IMG/VR virus record: IMGVR_UViG_3300042346_001592
Location: 78,004-142,003 of that record
Length of the DNA stretch: 64,000 bases
Reading direction: 5' to 3' (one strand)
Origin: a virus
A program made the position numbers and the translations under genes. This document shows positions 35,875 through 44,132 of the stretch, in pieces. Position 1 is the first letter of the stretch; each line of letters opens with the position of its first letter. The notes below the pieces were generated by a model. That model saw only the letters and a list, made by a program, of their open reading frames with translations. It was not told the DNA's origin and did not search any database.

Positions 35875-37254
35875 ATGAAACAAAAAACTCTAATCATCAT
35901 TTCACTGATTGTCTCGTTTGTATGTGTTTTTTCTTGTCAAAGAAATAATACGATTACACCGGTAGATTTCCCACAAAATCTAGGAATAGAAGGATTCAAC
36001 TTTCCTGAAGATTCGATGAATATCTACGGATGGCTTGAAAATCGTGATACTATTGCGATCACCGAACACGCTTGGGGTATTTGGGCGGGTCTAACACAAC
36101 CTACCAATCAAACCTATCAAGGTCAAAAACTTTTAGTCTTTGAAACTTGGCACGGGGTTCAAGAACTAGCTGCTATGTCAGCACAAGGGCAGGTTGCTGA
36201 TGAAACATCGGTGAAAACCTCAAGAACAGATCTTCAAGTTCCAAGACAATTCACACACGCCGCTCTTCTTACGTCTGCCTCTGGAGTAGATACAAACTTT
36301 CAAGTTTTAGAAACTGTTTGCTACGATCCATCAGCTAGTAAGTTTGTAACCCAAAATAAACTTTTCAATCAATCTACTCTTCAGAGTTTCACGGTCGAAA
36401 ATGGTTTTGGTAGTATTCCGGATTTTCCTAATTCAGCTATTACCCTAAAACCTACCTACTACGCCGGGGTTCCAGGAAAAGGTGGTCTTATTCGTGTTCC
36501 TGTTTGGCAAGAACCATCACCAGCTAAAGCTTACAGATACAACCAATGGCAGTCTTGGGTTTATGTAGATCCCTCAAACTCACAAAAATCAAGAAACATA
36601 GTTCCTGTAACTAGTGATACCGCAACACCCGAGCAAATCACACAAGCTACTTGCAATCTCTCTGATTTTATTCATCACAAAATAGACAGAGAGGCTGCAG
36701 ATTATCTTAACTCACACCAAGATGTTGGAACCACACCATCTAGACAATTTGTTGAAGGTGATTATATTCTCTTGGTGGCGATGCACGTAACAACGAAAGA
36801 GTTTAAGAATTGGACTTGGCAAACTTATTTCTGGGCACCAGATCCATCAAATCCCCCAAAACCTAGTTCTAAATTTGAAGCTAGTTTGAAACCATCCTCG
36901 CTTCGTGGAGCAGCCGCTCACTACGCAGTATCCACCGCCTATGCTATGGTCTGGCCTAATCAACCAGTTACAGGTGGTTCAGATAAGGGTTGTGTGCCAA
37001 TCATTTCGTATAACCCATATCTCGAAGGTGGATTTGGGCCAAAAGTATTTAAACAAGCTAATAAATTTCGTCCGGATTTTGTTTATGGTATGCAAACCAA
37101 CTGTATGTCCTGCCACGCACTGTCTACTCTAAGTGGTAAAAACGGATATACTACTAATCAGTATATTGATATGATGGATAGCAGTCTATTTTTATCGGAT
37201 GTAAAACTAGATTTTGCCTGGTCTATTCAAGGTAATATCAACACAGATAAGTAA
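35875..37254 (+). CDS. Secreted lipoprotein with haem-type CXXCH motif
   Basis: A 459-residue exported protein. The signal peptide LIIISLIVSFVCVFSC ends in a lipobox (VFSC, Cys 21), so it should be anchored in a membrane leaflet. The body is rich in Trp, Pro and Ser. Near the C-terminus NCMSCH (about residue 409) is a c-type haem-binding motif. No cytochrome family can be named. It has its own promoter and terminator, a typical moron arrangement, and probably comes from a Bacteroidota host. It may alter the lysogen's or infected cell's surface or respiration (inference). Confidence 0.65.
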   Translation: MKQKTLIIISLIVSFVCVFSCQRNNTITPVDFPQNLGIEGFNFPEDSMNIYGWLENRDTIAITEHAWGIWAGLTQPTNQTYQGQKLLVFETWHGVQELAAMSAQGQVADETSVKTSRTDLQVPRQFTHAALLTSASGVDTNFQVLETVCYDPSASKFVTQNKLFNQSTLQSFTVENGFGSIPDFPNSAITLKPTYYAGVPGKGGLIRVPVWQEPSPAKAYRYNQWQSWVYVDPSNSQKSRNIVPVTSDTATPEQITQATCNLSDFIHHKIDREAADYLNSHQDVGTTPSRQFVEGDYILLVAMHVTTKEFKNWTWQTYFWAPDPSNPPKPSSKFEASLKPSSLRGAAAHYAVSTAYAMVWPNQPVTGGSDKGCVPIISYNPYLEGGFGPKVFKQANKFRPDFVYGMQTNCMSCHALSTLSGKNGYTTNQYIDMMDSSLFLSDVKLDFAWSIQGNINTDK

Positions 37255-37270
37255 AAAAAATTACAGGCAT

Positions 37271-37305
37271 AAAAAAAACCACAACTTTTGGTTGTGGTTT
37301 TTTTT
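37271..37305. terminator. Bidirectional rho-independent terminator
   Basis: A8CCACAAC / GTTGTGGT8 forms a perfect hairpin with a 5-nt loop and A/T tails on both sides. It lies between the convergent lipoprotein and nitroreductase genes and can serve both. Confidence 0.85.
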
Positions 37306-37322
37306 ATGCTCTGAGTTTGAGA

Positions 37323-37952
37323 TTAGATAGTCACGAAAAGTTCTTCTTGTGGAAATCTAAACTTAGGGACCGATACAAGATAATCTTCTTCGGGTTTTCT
37401 ATATCCTAGAGCCAAAATACAACTAGAAGTTAGATTTCTTGAAGATAGATCAAGTGCTTGGTCAACCATTTGTGGGTTGAATCCTTCCATTGGTGTAGAA
37501 TCAACACCCATTTGAGATGAAGCTACTAAACCGAATCCAAGAGCGATATAGCACTGACGATGAGCCCAATTAACACGAGCCTCTTTTGACATACCATTAA
37601 TAGCACCTGATACAGCCTGGCGATAGCCCGAGAGACTTTCAAGTTCTACCTCACGAAAAGAAGATAATGATCTAATGAAGTGATCAACTGTATTATCATC
37701 GATATTCGTTTTAGCACAAAATACAAGAAGAGACGAGCAATCGGTAATCTGTGATTGACCATAACAACCTGGTAATAACTTTGACTTTGTTTCACTATCT
37801 TGAATATGAAGAATCTGGTAAGGTGTAAGACCATACGAACTTGGCGCAAGTCTTACGGCCTCTAAAATTTTATCAGTTGTTTCCCTGTCAATCTTTTGAC
37901 CATTCATTTTTTTGGTGGCATATCTCCACCGTAGGCTTTCTAAAAGTTCCAT
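37323..37952 (-). CDS. Nitroreductase family oxidoreductase
   Basis: A 209-residue FMN-dependent NAD(P)H oxidoreductase (NfsB/NfnB-like). The N-terminal motif LRWRYATKKMNGQKI and the FMN-contacting VRLAPSSYGLTPYQIL (about residues 33-48) are typical. The later segment GLVASSQMGVDSTPMEGF followed by the CILALGYRKPEEDY strand is the standard end. Length is normal. It may detoxify quinones or nitro compounds, or regenerate redox cofactors. A small Cys-rich membrane gene lies directly upstream in the same unit. Confidence 0.85.
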   Translation of the reverse strand: MELLESLRWRYATKKMNGQKIDRETTDKILEAVRLAPSSYGLTPYQILHIQDSETKSKLLPGCYGQSQITDCSSLLVFCAKTNIDDNTVDHFIRSLSSFREVELESLSGYRQAVSGAINGMSKEARVNWAHRQCYIALGFGLVASSQMGVDSTPMEGFNPQMVDQALDLSSRNLTSSCILALGYRKPEEDYLVSVPKFRFPQEELFVTI

Positions 37953-37972
37953 AATTTATATTTTTTTATTTT

Positions 37973-38149
37973 TTAGTTTTGAGGATTACACTTGCAGTTT
38001 GGACCACAAGGTTGTTTTTTCATCGGAGCTTGTTCGATGATTTCTTCTCTTGATTTCTTAGAAGGAAATAGGGATAGAAACAGGAGAGATACTCCGATTT
38101 TCAATTCTATCCAAAGGTTTTTGATTATATTTAGTAGTTTCATCAACAT
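37973..38149 (-). CDS. 58-aa membrane peptide with cysteine-rich tail
   Basis: The minus strand encodes a 58-residue peptide (MLMKLLNIIKNLWIELKIGV) with one membrane helix around residues 15-29 and a tail KKQPCGPNCKCNPQN. A start at 38143 (MKLLN) is also possible. The CGPNCKC end resembles small metal-binding peptides. It shares its design, though not its sequence, with 32600-32725. It is 20 bp upstream of the nitroreductase and probably co-transcribed. Confidence 0.5.
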   Translation of the reverse strand: MLMKLLNIIKNLWIELKIGVSLLFLSLFPSKKSREEIIEQAPMKKQPCGPNCKCNPQN

Positions 38150-38181
38150 TATATACTATTTTCTCTATAAGGTTGAAAAAT

Positions 38182-38562
38182 ATGTGGGACAAAGCGTTCG
38201 ATCTTATTAAATGGTCTGTTGATCTTTTTCAAAGAGATCAAGTAGAAAAAACTCAAAAGTTAGATCATCTATCCAAAATAATCTTAGAAATATCCGAGGT
38301 TATATTCGACACATCTGAAAAACTCAAAAGAGATGAATATCCACATCAAAATTGTGGAGTTCTTACCATGCACTCACAAAATCTTTGTAAACTTTTGGAA
38401 GGTTCTGTCGATGAAAAAATTTTGGTTCAACTTAAAGAAGTTTTAGACCACGCCTCTCAAATAGAATTAATGTTTAGTAAAAGGGGTGAACCCGGTCTGA
38501 TACATTCACTAGAAGAGATATCGGGAAAACTTAAAGCTTTATCTACTCTTATTAAATTGTAA
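38182..38562 (+). CDS. Unknown helical protein
   Basis: The ATG at 38182 (MWDKAFDLIKWSVDLFQRDQ) is preferred over TTG at 38173. The 126-residue product is a helical bundle with many Leu and Lys and an amphipathic N-terminal helix, which could sit on a membrane. No family is recognised. It is divergent from the Cys-rich peptide gene. Confidence 0.55.
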   Translation: MWDKAFDLIKWSVDLFQRDQVEKTQKLDHLSKIILEISEVIFDTSEKLKRDEYPHQNCGVLTMHSQNLCKLLEGSVDEKILVQLKEVLDHASQIELMFSKRGEPGLIHSLEEISGKLKALSTLIKL

Positions 38563-38581
38563 AGTTTTTTTTAGGAGGTAG

Positions 38582-38611
38582 TTGATCTTATTAGAAACTT
38601 CCGTATATTTG
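38582..38611 (+). promoter_or_regulatory. Bacteroidota-type promoter for the AAA ATPase gene
   Basis: TTG at 38582-38584, a 19 bp spacer and TATATTTG at 38604-38611 fit the -33/-7 consensus. The ATG follows after 52 bp of AT-rich leader. Confidence 0.6.
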
Positions 38612-38663
38612 CATAGATCTAGAAAAAATAAACTTTTTTTACAAATACTATACAACATCGACT

Positions 38664-39650
38664 ATGGATAATAATTATACTCTTCAAGAAGCCGAAACCA
38701 TATTGGATTTTGGTTTTAGTGAACCAGTTTACTCACCACTTAACCCTAGAGTTTCTTGGGATAACACAGAGACCAAATCAAATTCTTTTTCTCAATGGGC
38801 TGTTACGACTGGTAACAAATTTTCTCCTACGACACCTACCACTGAATCACTTCCACCTGGTTTCTATGAACTAGGATACGATCCTTCAATTGGTATTTAT
38901 CTTGAGAAAAAAGTAGTCAACACTGATGAACTTTTTCAGCTACCAAGTGCCGAGCTAAGTGATATTATTGAAGATATCGAAAAGTTTTGGCAAAGATCAG
39001 AAGTATATAAAAGTTATGGTTTTCTTCACAAACGAGGCATTCTTCTTTACGGAGATCCCGGCGCAGGTAAAAGTGGAATCATTCAACTTTGCACTCGTTA
39101 TCTGATTGAAAAAATGGGGGGTATCGTTATTAATATCTCAAAAGAAGAGCAAGTAGAAATGTATGATAAGATGCTAAGTTCATTTCGTGTTATTGAAAGA
39201 AATCGACCTCTTATTGTTATTTTCGAAGATATCGACGCGATTGCCGGTGAAGGTGGTTACTCGACCTCGATGATACTGAATATTTTAGATGGTGTAAAAC
39301 AAATAGATAATGTTGTTTATATCGCCACGACTAACTATCCAGAGAAATTAGAAGATCGTATCACCAATCGCCCATCACGATTTGATAGAAGGTATGAAAT
39401 TTCAATGCCAGACGACGACGTGAGACGTAGCTATATAGTGAATAAGCTTACTGAAGAAGATCTCAAAGGAATTGATCTTGATAAATGGGTTAGAGAGACC
39501 AAAGGTCTCAGCCTAGCTCATATGAGAGAGCTTGTAGTTTCTGTAATCGCTATGGGAAATAGCTTTGAAGATACTCTAAATCGTCTCAACGGTCTTAAGG
39601 TAAAGCCAAAGATTAAATCAAGATCAAAGAAAATCGGATTTTCCTCTTAA
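38664..39650 (+). CDS. AAA family ATPase (FtsH/BCS1-like)
   Basis: A 328-residue ATPase. Walker A is GDPGAGKS (130-137), Walker B is IVIFEDID (184-191), sensor 1 lies in IATTNYPEKL, and the arginine-finger segment NRPSRFDRRYEI follows the usual AAA order. The C-terminal helical lid ends in a basic tail. The N-terminal 100 residues are disordered and Thr/Pro-rich, then a short domain. The AAA type (unfoldase or remodeller) is clear; the client is unknown. Protein remodelling in DNA metabolism or virion assembly would be typical. Confidence 0.85.
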   Translation: MDNNYTLQEAETILDFGFSEPVYSPLNPRVSWDNTETKSNSFSQWAVTTGNKFSPTTPTTESLPPGFYELGYDPSIGIYLEKKVVNTDELFQLPSAELSDIIEDIEKFWQRSEVYKSYGFLHKRGILLYGDPGAGKSGIIQLCTRYLIEKMGGIVINISKEEQVEMYDKMLSSFRVIERNRPLIVIFEDIDAIAGEGGYSTSMILNILDGVKQIDNVVYIATTNYPEKLEDRITNRPSRFDRRYEISMPDDDVRRSYIVNKLTEEDLKGIDLDKWVRETKGLSLAHMRELVVSVIAMGNSFEDTLNRLNGLKVKPKIKSRSKKIGFSS

Positions 39651-39657
39651 AAAAAAA

Positions 39658-39846
39658 ATGAATAACTCTATGAAAAACTCTCTTAAATCTACCTTTATCT
39701 TCGCTCTTTGTTTTTACTTTTGTTTAAGCTTCGTTCGTATGCAGTTCAATCCAATGGACTGGGGAAATCCAGCTAGACTTGTTTTCGTAATATCTTGCCT
39801 ACTTTTTTGGTCTTCTAGAAAAGATACCAAAATCTCAGAATCTTGA
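39658..39846 (+). CDS. Small two-TM protein
   Basis: A 62-residue protein (MNNSMKNSLKSTFIFALCFY) with two hydrophobic stretches, about residues 10-27 and 39-52. It begins 8 bp after the ATPase gene. No family is recognised; an inner-membrane accessory role is likely. Confidence 0.5.
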   Translation: MNNSMKNSLKSTFIFALCFYFCLSFVRMQFNPMDWGNPARLVFVISCLLFWSSRKDTKISES

Positions 39847-39881
39847 AATAATATATATTTGGACAAAATAAACCAAATAAC

Positions 39882-40172
39882 ATGAAAAAGATTAAAAGAT
39901 TAGACTTTTCTAAACCTCTAAACGAAAGCGAGGACTATAGCTTGGATGTTACAAGAGAAAGGATTAAGACCATACTTACAAGAATGATAGAGGATATCGG
40001 CCAAGTAGGTGAAAGTGCAGATATATTGAATAAATACACCGAAGAGCTTAGTGAGTGTTTTAATCTTTGCTCGAACAATAAGTGGAAATCTCTTGAAAGA
40101 GACCTTACACGAATGTTCGATTCAGATGTAAGAGTTGGCCTAGCTCTTTTGGATACGATCAGGAAGCATTGA
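39882..40172 (+). CDS. Small protein with capsid-tag-like N-terminus
   Basis: A 96-residue protein whose start MKKIKRLDFSKPLNESEDYS follows the basic-hydrophobic, F, L-N-E pattern of the recurrent tag. The rest is helical (RERIKTILTRMIEDIGQVGE). TATATTTG at 39854-39861 lies just upstream but without a -33 partner. It may be a small internal head protein (inference). Confidence 0.5.
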   Translation: MKKIKRLDFSKPLNESEDYSLDVTRERIKTILTRMIEDIGQVGESADILNKYTEELSECFNLCSNNKWKSLERDLTRMFDSDVRVGLALLDTIRKH

Positions 40173-40180
40173 AATTACAC

Positions 40181-40495
40181 TTAAGCTGAAGGTGTAGGAG
40201 TTCTGGTTGGTGTAGGTGTTATAGTTGGTGTAATTGACGATGTAATCGTTATAGTAGGTGTAACTGAAGGTGTTGGTGTAGTAGTAGCAGTTATTGAAGG
40301 TGTGGGTGTAGGTGTTGGTAAGCTTCCACCAGCGGCTGCTCCTGCAACTGGATTATTTCCAGGTGATACAGCTTCGAATAAGATATTATTATGTTGTACC
40401 CATGCCCTTCTTCTAGCCTCATCTTCTGTTATAGATGAATTTTGTCTTTTAATTTGATCAATTAATCTTTCATAATTTTGTTTGTAAGGGTTCAT
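40181..40495 (-). CDS. Thr/Pro-rich repeat protein
   Basis: The ATG at 40495 (MNPYKQNYERLIDQIKRQNS) is chosen; the longer frame starts in the promoter region. Residues 1-45 form a helical head with a RRAWVQHN segment. The last 60 residues are Pro-Thr-Ser low complexity (PTPTPSITATTTPTPSVTPT and on). Such mucin-like tails are candidates for O-glycosylation and occur on virion decoration proteins. Several glycosyltransferases lie close by. Repeats at DNA level use GGTGTAGTTGG-type units. Confidence 0.55.
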   Translation of the reverse strand: MNPYKQNYERLIDQIKRQNSSITEDEARRRAWVQHNNILFEAVSPGNNPVAGAAAGGSLPTPTPTPSITATTTPTPSVTPTITITSSITPTITPTPTRTPTPSA

Positions 40496-40544
40496 AAAAT
40501 TTGTTTTTTTTTCTATATATAAATATTCATATGCAAAAAAAATA

Positions 40545-40574
40545 AAAAAGTGCTCCATTTCGGGAGCACTTTTT
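40545..40574 (-). terminator. Terminator of the synthetase-like gene
   Basis: AAAAAGTGCTCC and GGAGCACTTTTT form a strong hairpin with a 6-nt loop 10 bp past the stop at 40584. Read leftwards it ends in a T-run. The A/T symmetry may let it act in both directions. Confidence 0.8.
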
Positions 40575-40583
40575 AGAATAAAT

Positions 40584-41432
40584 TTAAACTAACTCAGTTT
40601 CTAAGCTTTTTTCAACTTTTGTTTCACCCATAAGATAGATGTAAGCTCTTGCTAATCTGGTCATGCCAATACCACCACCGAATCTTTGGAAGAAATTATG
40701 TGATAAAAATTCTTCCAACTCTTTTTCAACTCTTTCTCTTCCAAAAAGCTCAAAAAGTTTTTTGGCGTATCCACCCCCTTCGATAGTATAGAACATCTCT
40801 CTCATTCTGTCAGGGTCTGAACTTCTTTCAGCAGATCCGATTGTTTCTTGACCATAGAGTATAACATCAACTTTATTGAATAGATCGTTTTGACCTGGTT
40901 GCATATTCCAAAAAGGATTGGTTCTCAATGGAAAATTTTGAAGAGATACACAAGAACTTTTTTCGTGCCACATTTTAGATTCATGTTCGTTTTCTAAAAT
41001 TTTGGTATCATATTCACTACAAGCCTCTTCGTATTGAAGTTCATAAGGCTTTCCAAAACCAAGAGATTCTAAAAGTTCTTCTTCTAATCGAAGTAGCTCT
41101 TTCATACCACCATGAGATTCAAATTCAAACATCGGAAAAATAAGATCGTGCCTACCCGGTATTGGATTTTTCTCTTCTCTGTAGGAAGTTGAAATGCAAA
41201 ATACACCAGGCCATTCTGGATTTTGGAGTAGTTCGTATTCTAACCACATTTGACCGGTCTGCGGAAGAGGATAAATTTCACCACCGTATTCAAAAGTTTT
41301 GATGGAATGTGGATTTTCACACGCGGCTAATATCGAAAGCCTGCTCTGAACAGGAACTTCGATGAATCCTTTTCCTAAAAAGAAACCTCTCATTTTTTGA
41401 ACAAGTTCGTGATAAATTTTTGTGTTTTTCAT
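40584..41432 (-). CDS. Class II aminoacyl-tRNA synthetase-like catalytic core
   Basis: A 282-residue protein resembling the Asp/Asn/Lys subclass core. Motif 2 is FCISTSYREEKNP with the ATP-binding Arg near residue 85, followed by GRHDLIFPMFEFE. Motif 3 is GGGIGMTRLARAY near residues 251-263. No N-terminal OB anticodon-binding domain is present. It could be a free-standing synthetase, an AspRS-derived asparagine synthetase, or an EpmA-like protein-modifying ligase; these cannot be told apart by eye. Its presence beside a large tRNA array is suggestive. Confidence 0.7.
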   Translation of the reverse strand: MKNTKIYHELVQKMRGFFLGKGFIEVPVQSRLSILAACENPHSIKTFEYGGEIYPLPQTGQMWLEYELLQNPEWPGVFCISTSYREEKNPIPGRHDLIFPMFEFESHGGMKELLRLEEELLESLGFGKPYELQYEEACSEYDTKILENEHESKMWHEKSSCVSLQNFPLRTNPFWNMQPGQNDLFNKVDVILYGQETIGSAERSSDPDRMREMFYTIEGGGYAKKLFELFGRERVEKELEEFLSHNFFQRFGGGIGMTRLARAYIYLMGETKVEKSLETELV

Positions 41433-41465
41433 AAGTTTATTACTTTATTTTTTTTTTGGACCGGG

Positions 41466-41494
41466 CAAAAAAAAATCTTCCCGAAGGAAGATTT
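41466..41494 (-). terminator. UUCG-tetraloop terminator on the minus strand
   Basis: Read on the minus strand: AAATCTTCC-TTCG-GGAAGATTT followed by TTTTTTTT. The stem is 9 bp with a perfect C(UUCG)G tetraloop. It lies upstream of the synthetase-like gene and would stop leftward transcription entering from the 41.6 kb side, although no minus-strand gene is seen there. Confidence 0.75.
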
Positions 41495-41644
41495 CCAAAA
41501 AGACCAGACTGTTATTTATTTTTGGCATTTCGATATATATACAAAATAATGTGTTATGTTTGAATATTTTTGAGAATATTTTTTATATCTTAAATAACAA
41601 ACTACACACTGAAAATTCGTATAATTTATAAAAAAAAAGATTAT

Positions 41645-42925
41645 ATGATCCTAGAAAATCCAACAATATTTGTGCAAATCGCCTCTTATAGAGATCCAGA
41701 ATTAGAGAAAACTGTAAGAGATATGATAGAAAATTCTAAAAACCCCCAAAATCTAAGAATAGGTATTTGTAGGCAGTATCACGAAGATGATGGGTTTGAT
41801 AAGCTAGACGAGTGGAGAGGAGATGATAGATTTCGTATATTAGATGTTCCGTGTTTAGAAAGTAGGGGAACTTGTTGGGCTAGAAATAAAATTCAACAAG
41901 AATATAGAGGAGAAGATTATACACTACAAATAGATTCTCATATGAGATTTGAAAAGGATTGGGATATCTCTCTAATAGAAATGATCGAATCTCTTCAGAT
42001 GAGTGGTGTAGAAAAACCACTACTTACTGGGTATGTTTCGTCATTCAACCCAGAAAACGATCCAGAAGGAAGAATTCGTGAGCCTTGGAGAATGGTCTTT
42101 GATAGGTTCATACCTGAAGGTGCAGTGTTTTTCTTACCTGAAACTATACCTGGATGGCGTGATTTAGATAGACCAGTTACTGCTAGATTTTACTCTGCTC
42201 ACTTTTGTTTTACACTTGGAAGTTTTGCTAGAGAAGTTCAGCATAATCCAGAGTATTATTTTCACGGTGAAGAAATTTCAATAGCAGCCAGAGCCTATAC
42301 TTGGGGATATGATCTATTTCATCCACATAGAGTAGTTATTTGGCACGAATATACTAGAAAAGGTAGAACCAAACAGTGGGATGATGATAAAAAATGGGGT
42401 GATAAAAACTCACACTCACATCTTACAAATCGTAAGTTATTTGGAATGGATGGTCTTGTCCAAGAAGGTCACGATGGTCCATATGGATTTGGACCGGTAA
42501 GAACACTTCGTGACTATGAAAAATATTCAGGACTTCTTTTTGAAAAACGCGCAGTTCAGCAGTATACTCTTGATAAAAAGTATCCACCAAATCCATATAA
42601 TTACGAAAGTGAAGAGAAATGGAAAGAAGATTTTGCACAGATTTTCAAACATTGTATTGATATCGGATATTCACAAGTTCCTGAAAAAGACTATGATTTT
42701 TGGGTAGTTGCATTTCACGCATCAGACGATGAAACTATTTTCAGAAAAGATGCCGATAAAGCCGAGATAGAAAGAATGATGAACGATCCTGATAAATATT
42801 GTAAAGTATGGAGAGAATTTCAAACTGCTAGAACACCATCTTATTGGGTTGTCTGGCCACATTCTGAATCTAAAGGCTGGTGTGATAGAATAACTGGAAA
42901 ATTGAATCTAGGCATCGTGTCATAA
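41645..42925 (+). CDS. GlcNAc-type glycosyltransferase (PF11397-like)
   Basis: A 426-residue enzyme. The start ILENPTIFVQIASYRDPELE, then RIGICRQYHEDD, GTCWARNKIQQEY and the DXH-like IDSHMRF follow the 'glycosyltransferase (GlcNAc)' family, relatives of which modify hydroxyproline in Skp1. YFHGEEISIAARAYTWGYDL is the acceptor-side signature. The C-terminal 130 residues may be a second small domain. It opens the nine-gene rightward glycan cassette 41.6-49.5 kb. Confidence 0.75.
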   Translation: MILENPTIFVQIASYRDPELEKTVRDMIENSKNPQNLRIGICRQYHEDDGFDKLDEWRGDDRFRILDVPCLESRGTCWARNKIQQEYRGEDYTLQIDSHMRFEKDWDISLIEMIESLQMSGVEKPLLTGYVSSFNPENDPEGRIREPWRMVFDRFIPEGAVFFLPETIPGWRDLDRPVTARFYSAHFCFTLGSFAREVQHNPEYYFHGEEISIAARAYTWGYDLFHPHRVVIWHEYTRKGRTKQWDDDKKWGDKNSHSHLTNRKLFGMDGLVQEGHDGPYGFGPVRTLRDYEKYSGLLFEKRAVQQYTLDKKYPPNPYNYESEEKWKEDFAQIFKHCIDIGYSQVPEKDYDFWVVAFHASDDETIFRKDADKAEIERMMNDPDKYCKVWREFQTARTPSYWVVWPHSESKGWCDRITGKLNLGIVS

Positions 42926-42933
42926 TATATAAA

Positions 42934-43500
42934 ATGTCTCTTATGAACTTTTCAGAACTTACTAACAAAACACTAGATGATTTGGATCTACACACACTAT
43001 CTACCAAAATAAATTCTCAAGAATACAGAGACTATTTTATATCTGAGTCTGGTAAAGAACACTATAGATTATTAAAATGGATTTCACTTAATAATCAAGG
43101 GAGATTATTTTTAGATATAGGAACGCTTAAGGGTTGCTCTGCTCTGGCACTTTCATCAAATAAGAATAACAGTGTGAAATCTTTCAATCTAGCCGATCAG
43201 TTGGATTTGAATGATATACCAGAAAATATAGAATTCATAGTTGGTAATATTCTTGATCCTCAATATAAATCTGTTGTTATTTCATCTAGTTATATTTTAT
43301 TAGATACTTTTCATGATGGAACTTTTGAGAAAGAATTTGTTGAATATTTAGAAACTATAAGATGGTCTGGATATCTTCTACTTGATGATATATATCTAAA
43401 TAAAGAAATGAAAGAATTTTGGAACTCAATAATTAGAGATAAAAAAGATATCACGAACTTGGGACATCTTACTGGAACAGGTCTCGTATTTTTTAATTAA
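42934..43500 (+). CDS. Methyltransferase-like protein
   Basis: A 188-residue protein with LFLDIGTLKGCSALALSS (SAM loop, residues 51-68), a FNLADQ strand, IEFIVGN, and LLLDTFHDGTFEKEF/YLLLDDIY, the MT_24-type pattern. It is small but complete in outline. A late-type TATATAAA box lies 3-10 bp upstream of the ATG. Context suggests a sugar or sugar-nucleotide substrate. Confidence 0.6.
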   Translation: MSLMNFSELTNKTLDDLDLHTLSTKINSQEYRDYFISESGKEHYRLLKWISLNNQGRLFLDIGTLKGCSALALSSNKNNSVKSFNLADQLDLNDIPENIEFIVGNILDPQYKSVVISSSYILLDTFHDGTFEKEFVEYLETIRWSGYLLLDDIYLNKEMKEFWNSIIRDKKDITNLGHLTGTGLVFFN

Positions 43501-43501
43501 A

Positions 43502-44131
43502 ATGATAGAAAAATGGGAATATAATAGTTTGGGTGGAAGAAGAGACTTCATCAAGAGATACATTTCAGATAATAATCTCAATTCCATAGATGTAGGAGCA
43601 TCTTATATGTTTTGGTCGTATCCAGAGTGTAAATTTGTTGCGGATATAGTAGAACCTGCAATTGAAGATATTAATTTTTTTAAAATAAATTTAGAAGATA
43701 AAAAAACCTGGAAGATTCTAATTGAAGAAGTAGAACTTAATGGAAAATTTGACTTCTCAATTTGTTCTCATACTCTAGAGGATATTTTCAATCCGATAGA
43801 TTTATTAGAGTTGCTACAAAAAATTTCTAAATCTGGATTTATAGCAATCCCGTCAAAATGGAATGAATTTTCATTTTTATATGAAAATGAATACCGTGGA
43901 AATGCACATCACAAACAATTTTTTGATATAAAAGATGAAGAATTGGTTATTTATCCAAAATTTTCTTGGATTGAAAATAATCCTAAAAGTGATGAACTTC
44001 TTCTATCAAATTCAGGTGGTGAATTAAGTTTAATGTGGCATGATACCATACCATACAGAGTATTTGGCAAAGATCGTCCTTTCAGTTCTGATGGTGAACT
44101 GATAAATGAATTCTATAAAAATTTATACTAA
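43502..44131 (+). CDS. Methyltransferase-like protein
   Basis: A 209-residue protein with a degraded SAM loop (NSIDVGASYMFWSYPECK) and a clear later segment FDFSICSHTLEDIFNPIDLL, as in class I methyltransferases acting in glycan loci. The glycine loop is poorer than in its neighbours, so activity is uncertain. It starts 2 bp after the previous stop. Confidence 0.55.
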   Translation: MIEKWEYNSLGGRRDFIKRYISDNNLNSIDVGASYMFWSYPECKFVADIVEPAIEDINFFKINLEDKKTWKILIEEVELNGKFDFSICSHTLEDIFNPIDLLELLQKISKSGFIAIPSKWNEFSFLYENEYRGNAHHKQFFDIKDEELVIYPKFSWIENNPKSDELLLSNSGGELSLMWHDTIPYRVFGKDRPFSSDGELINEFYKNLY

Positions 44132-44132
44132 G

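Noticed and set aside
38571-38578. AGGAGG-like sequence as a ribosome binding site
   Set aside because: It is about 90 bp from the next start codon and within the promoter region, so it cannot serve as a Shine-Dalgarno.
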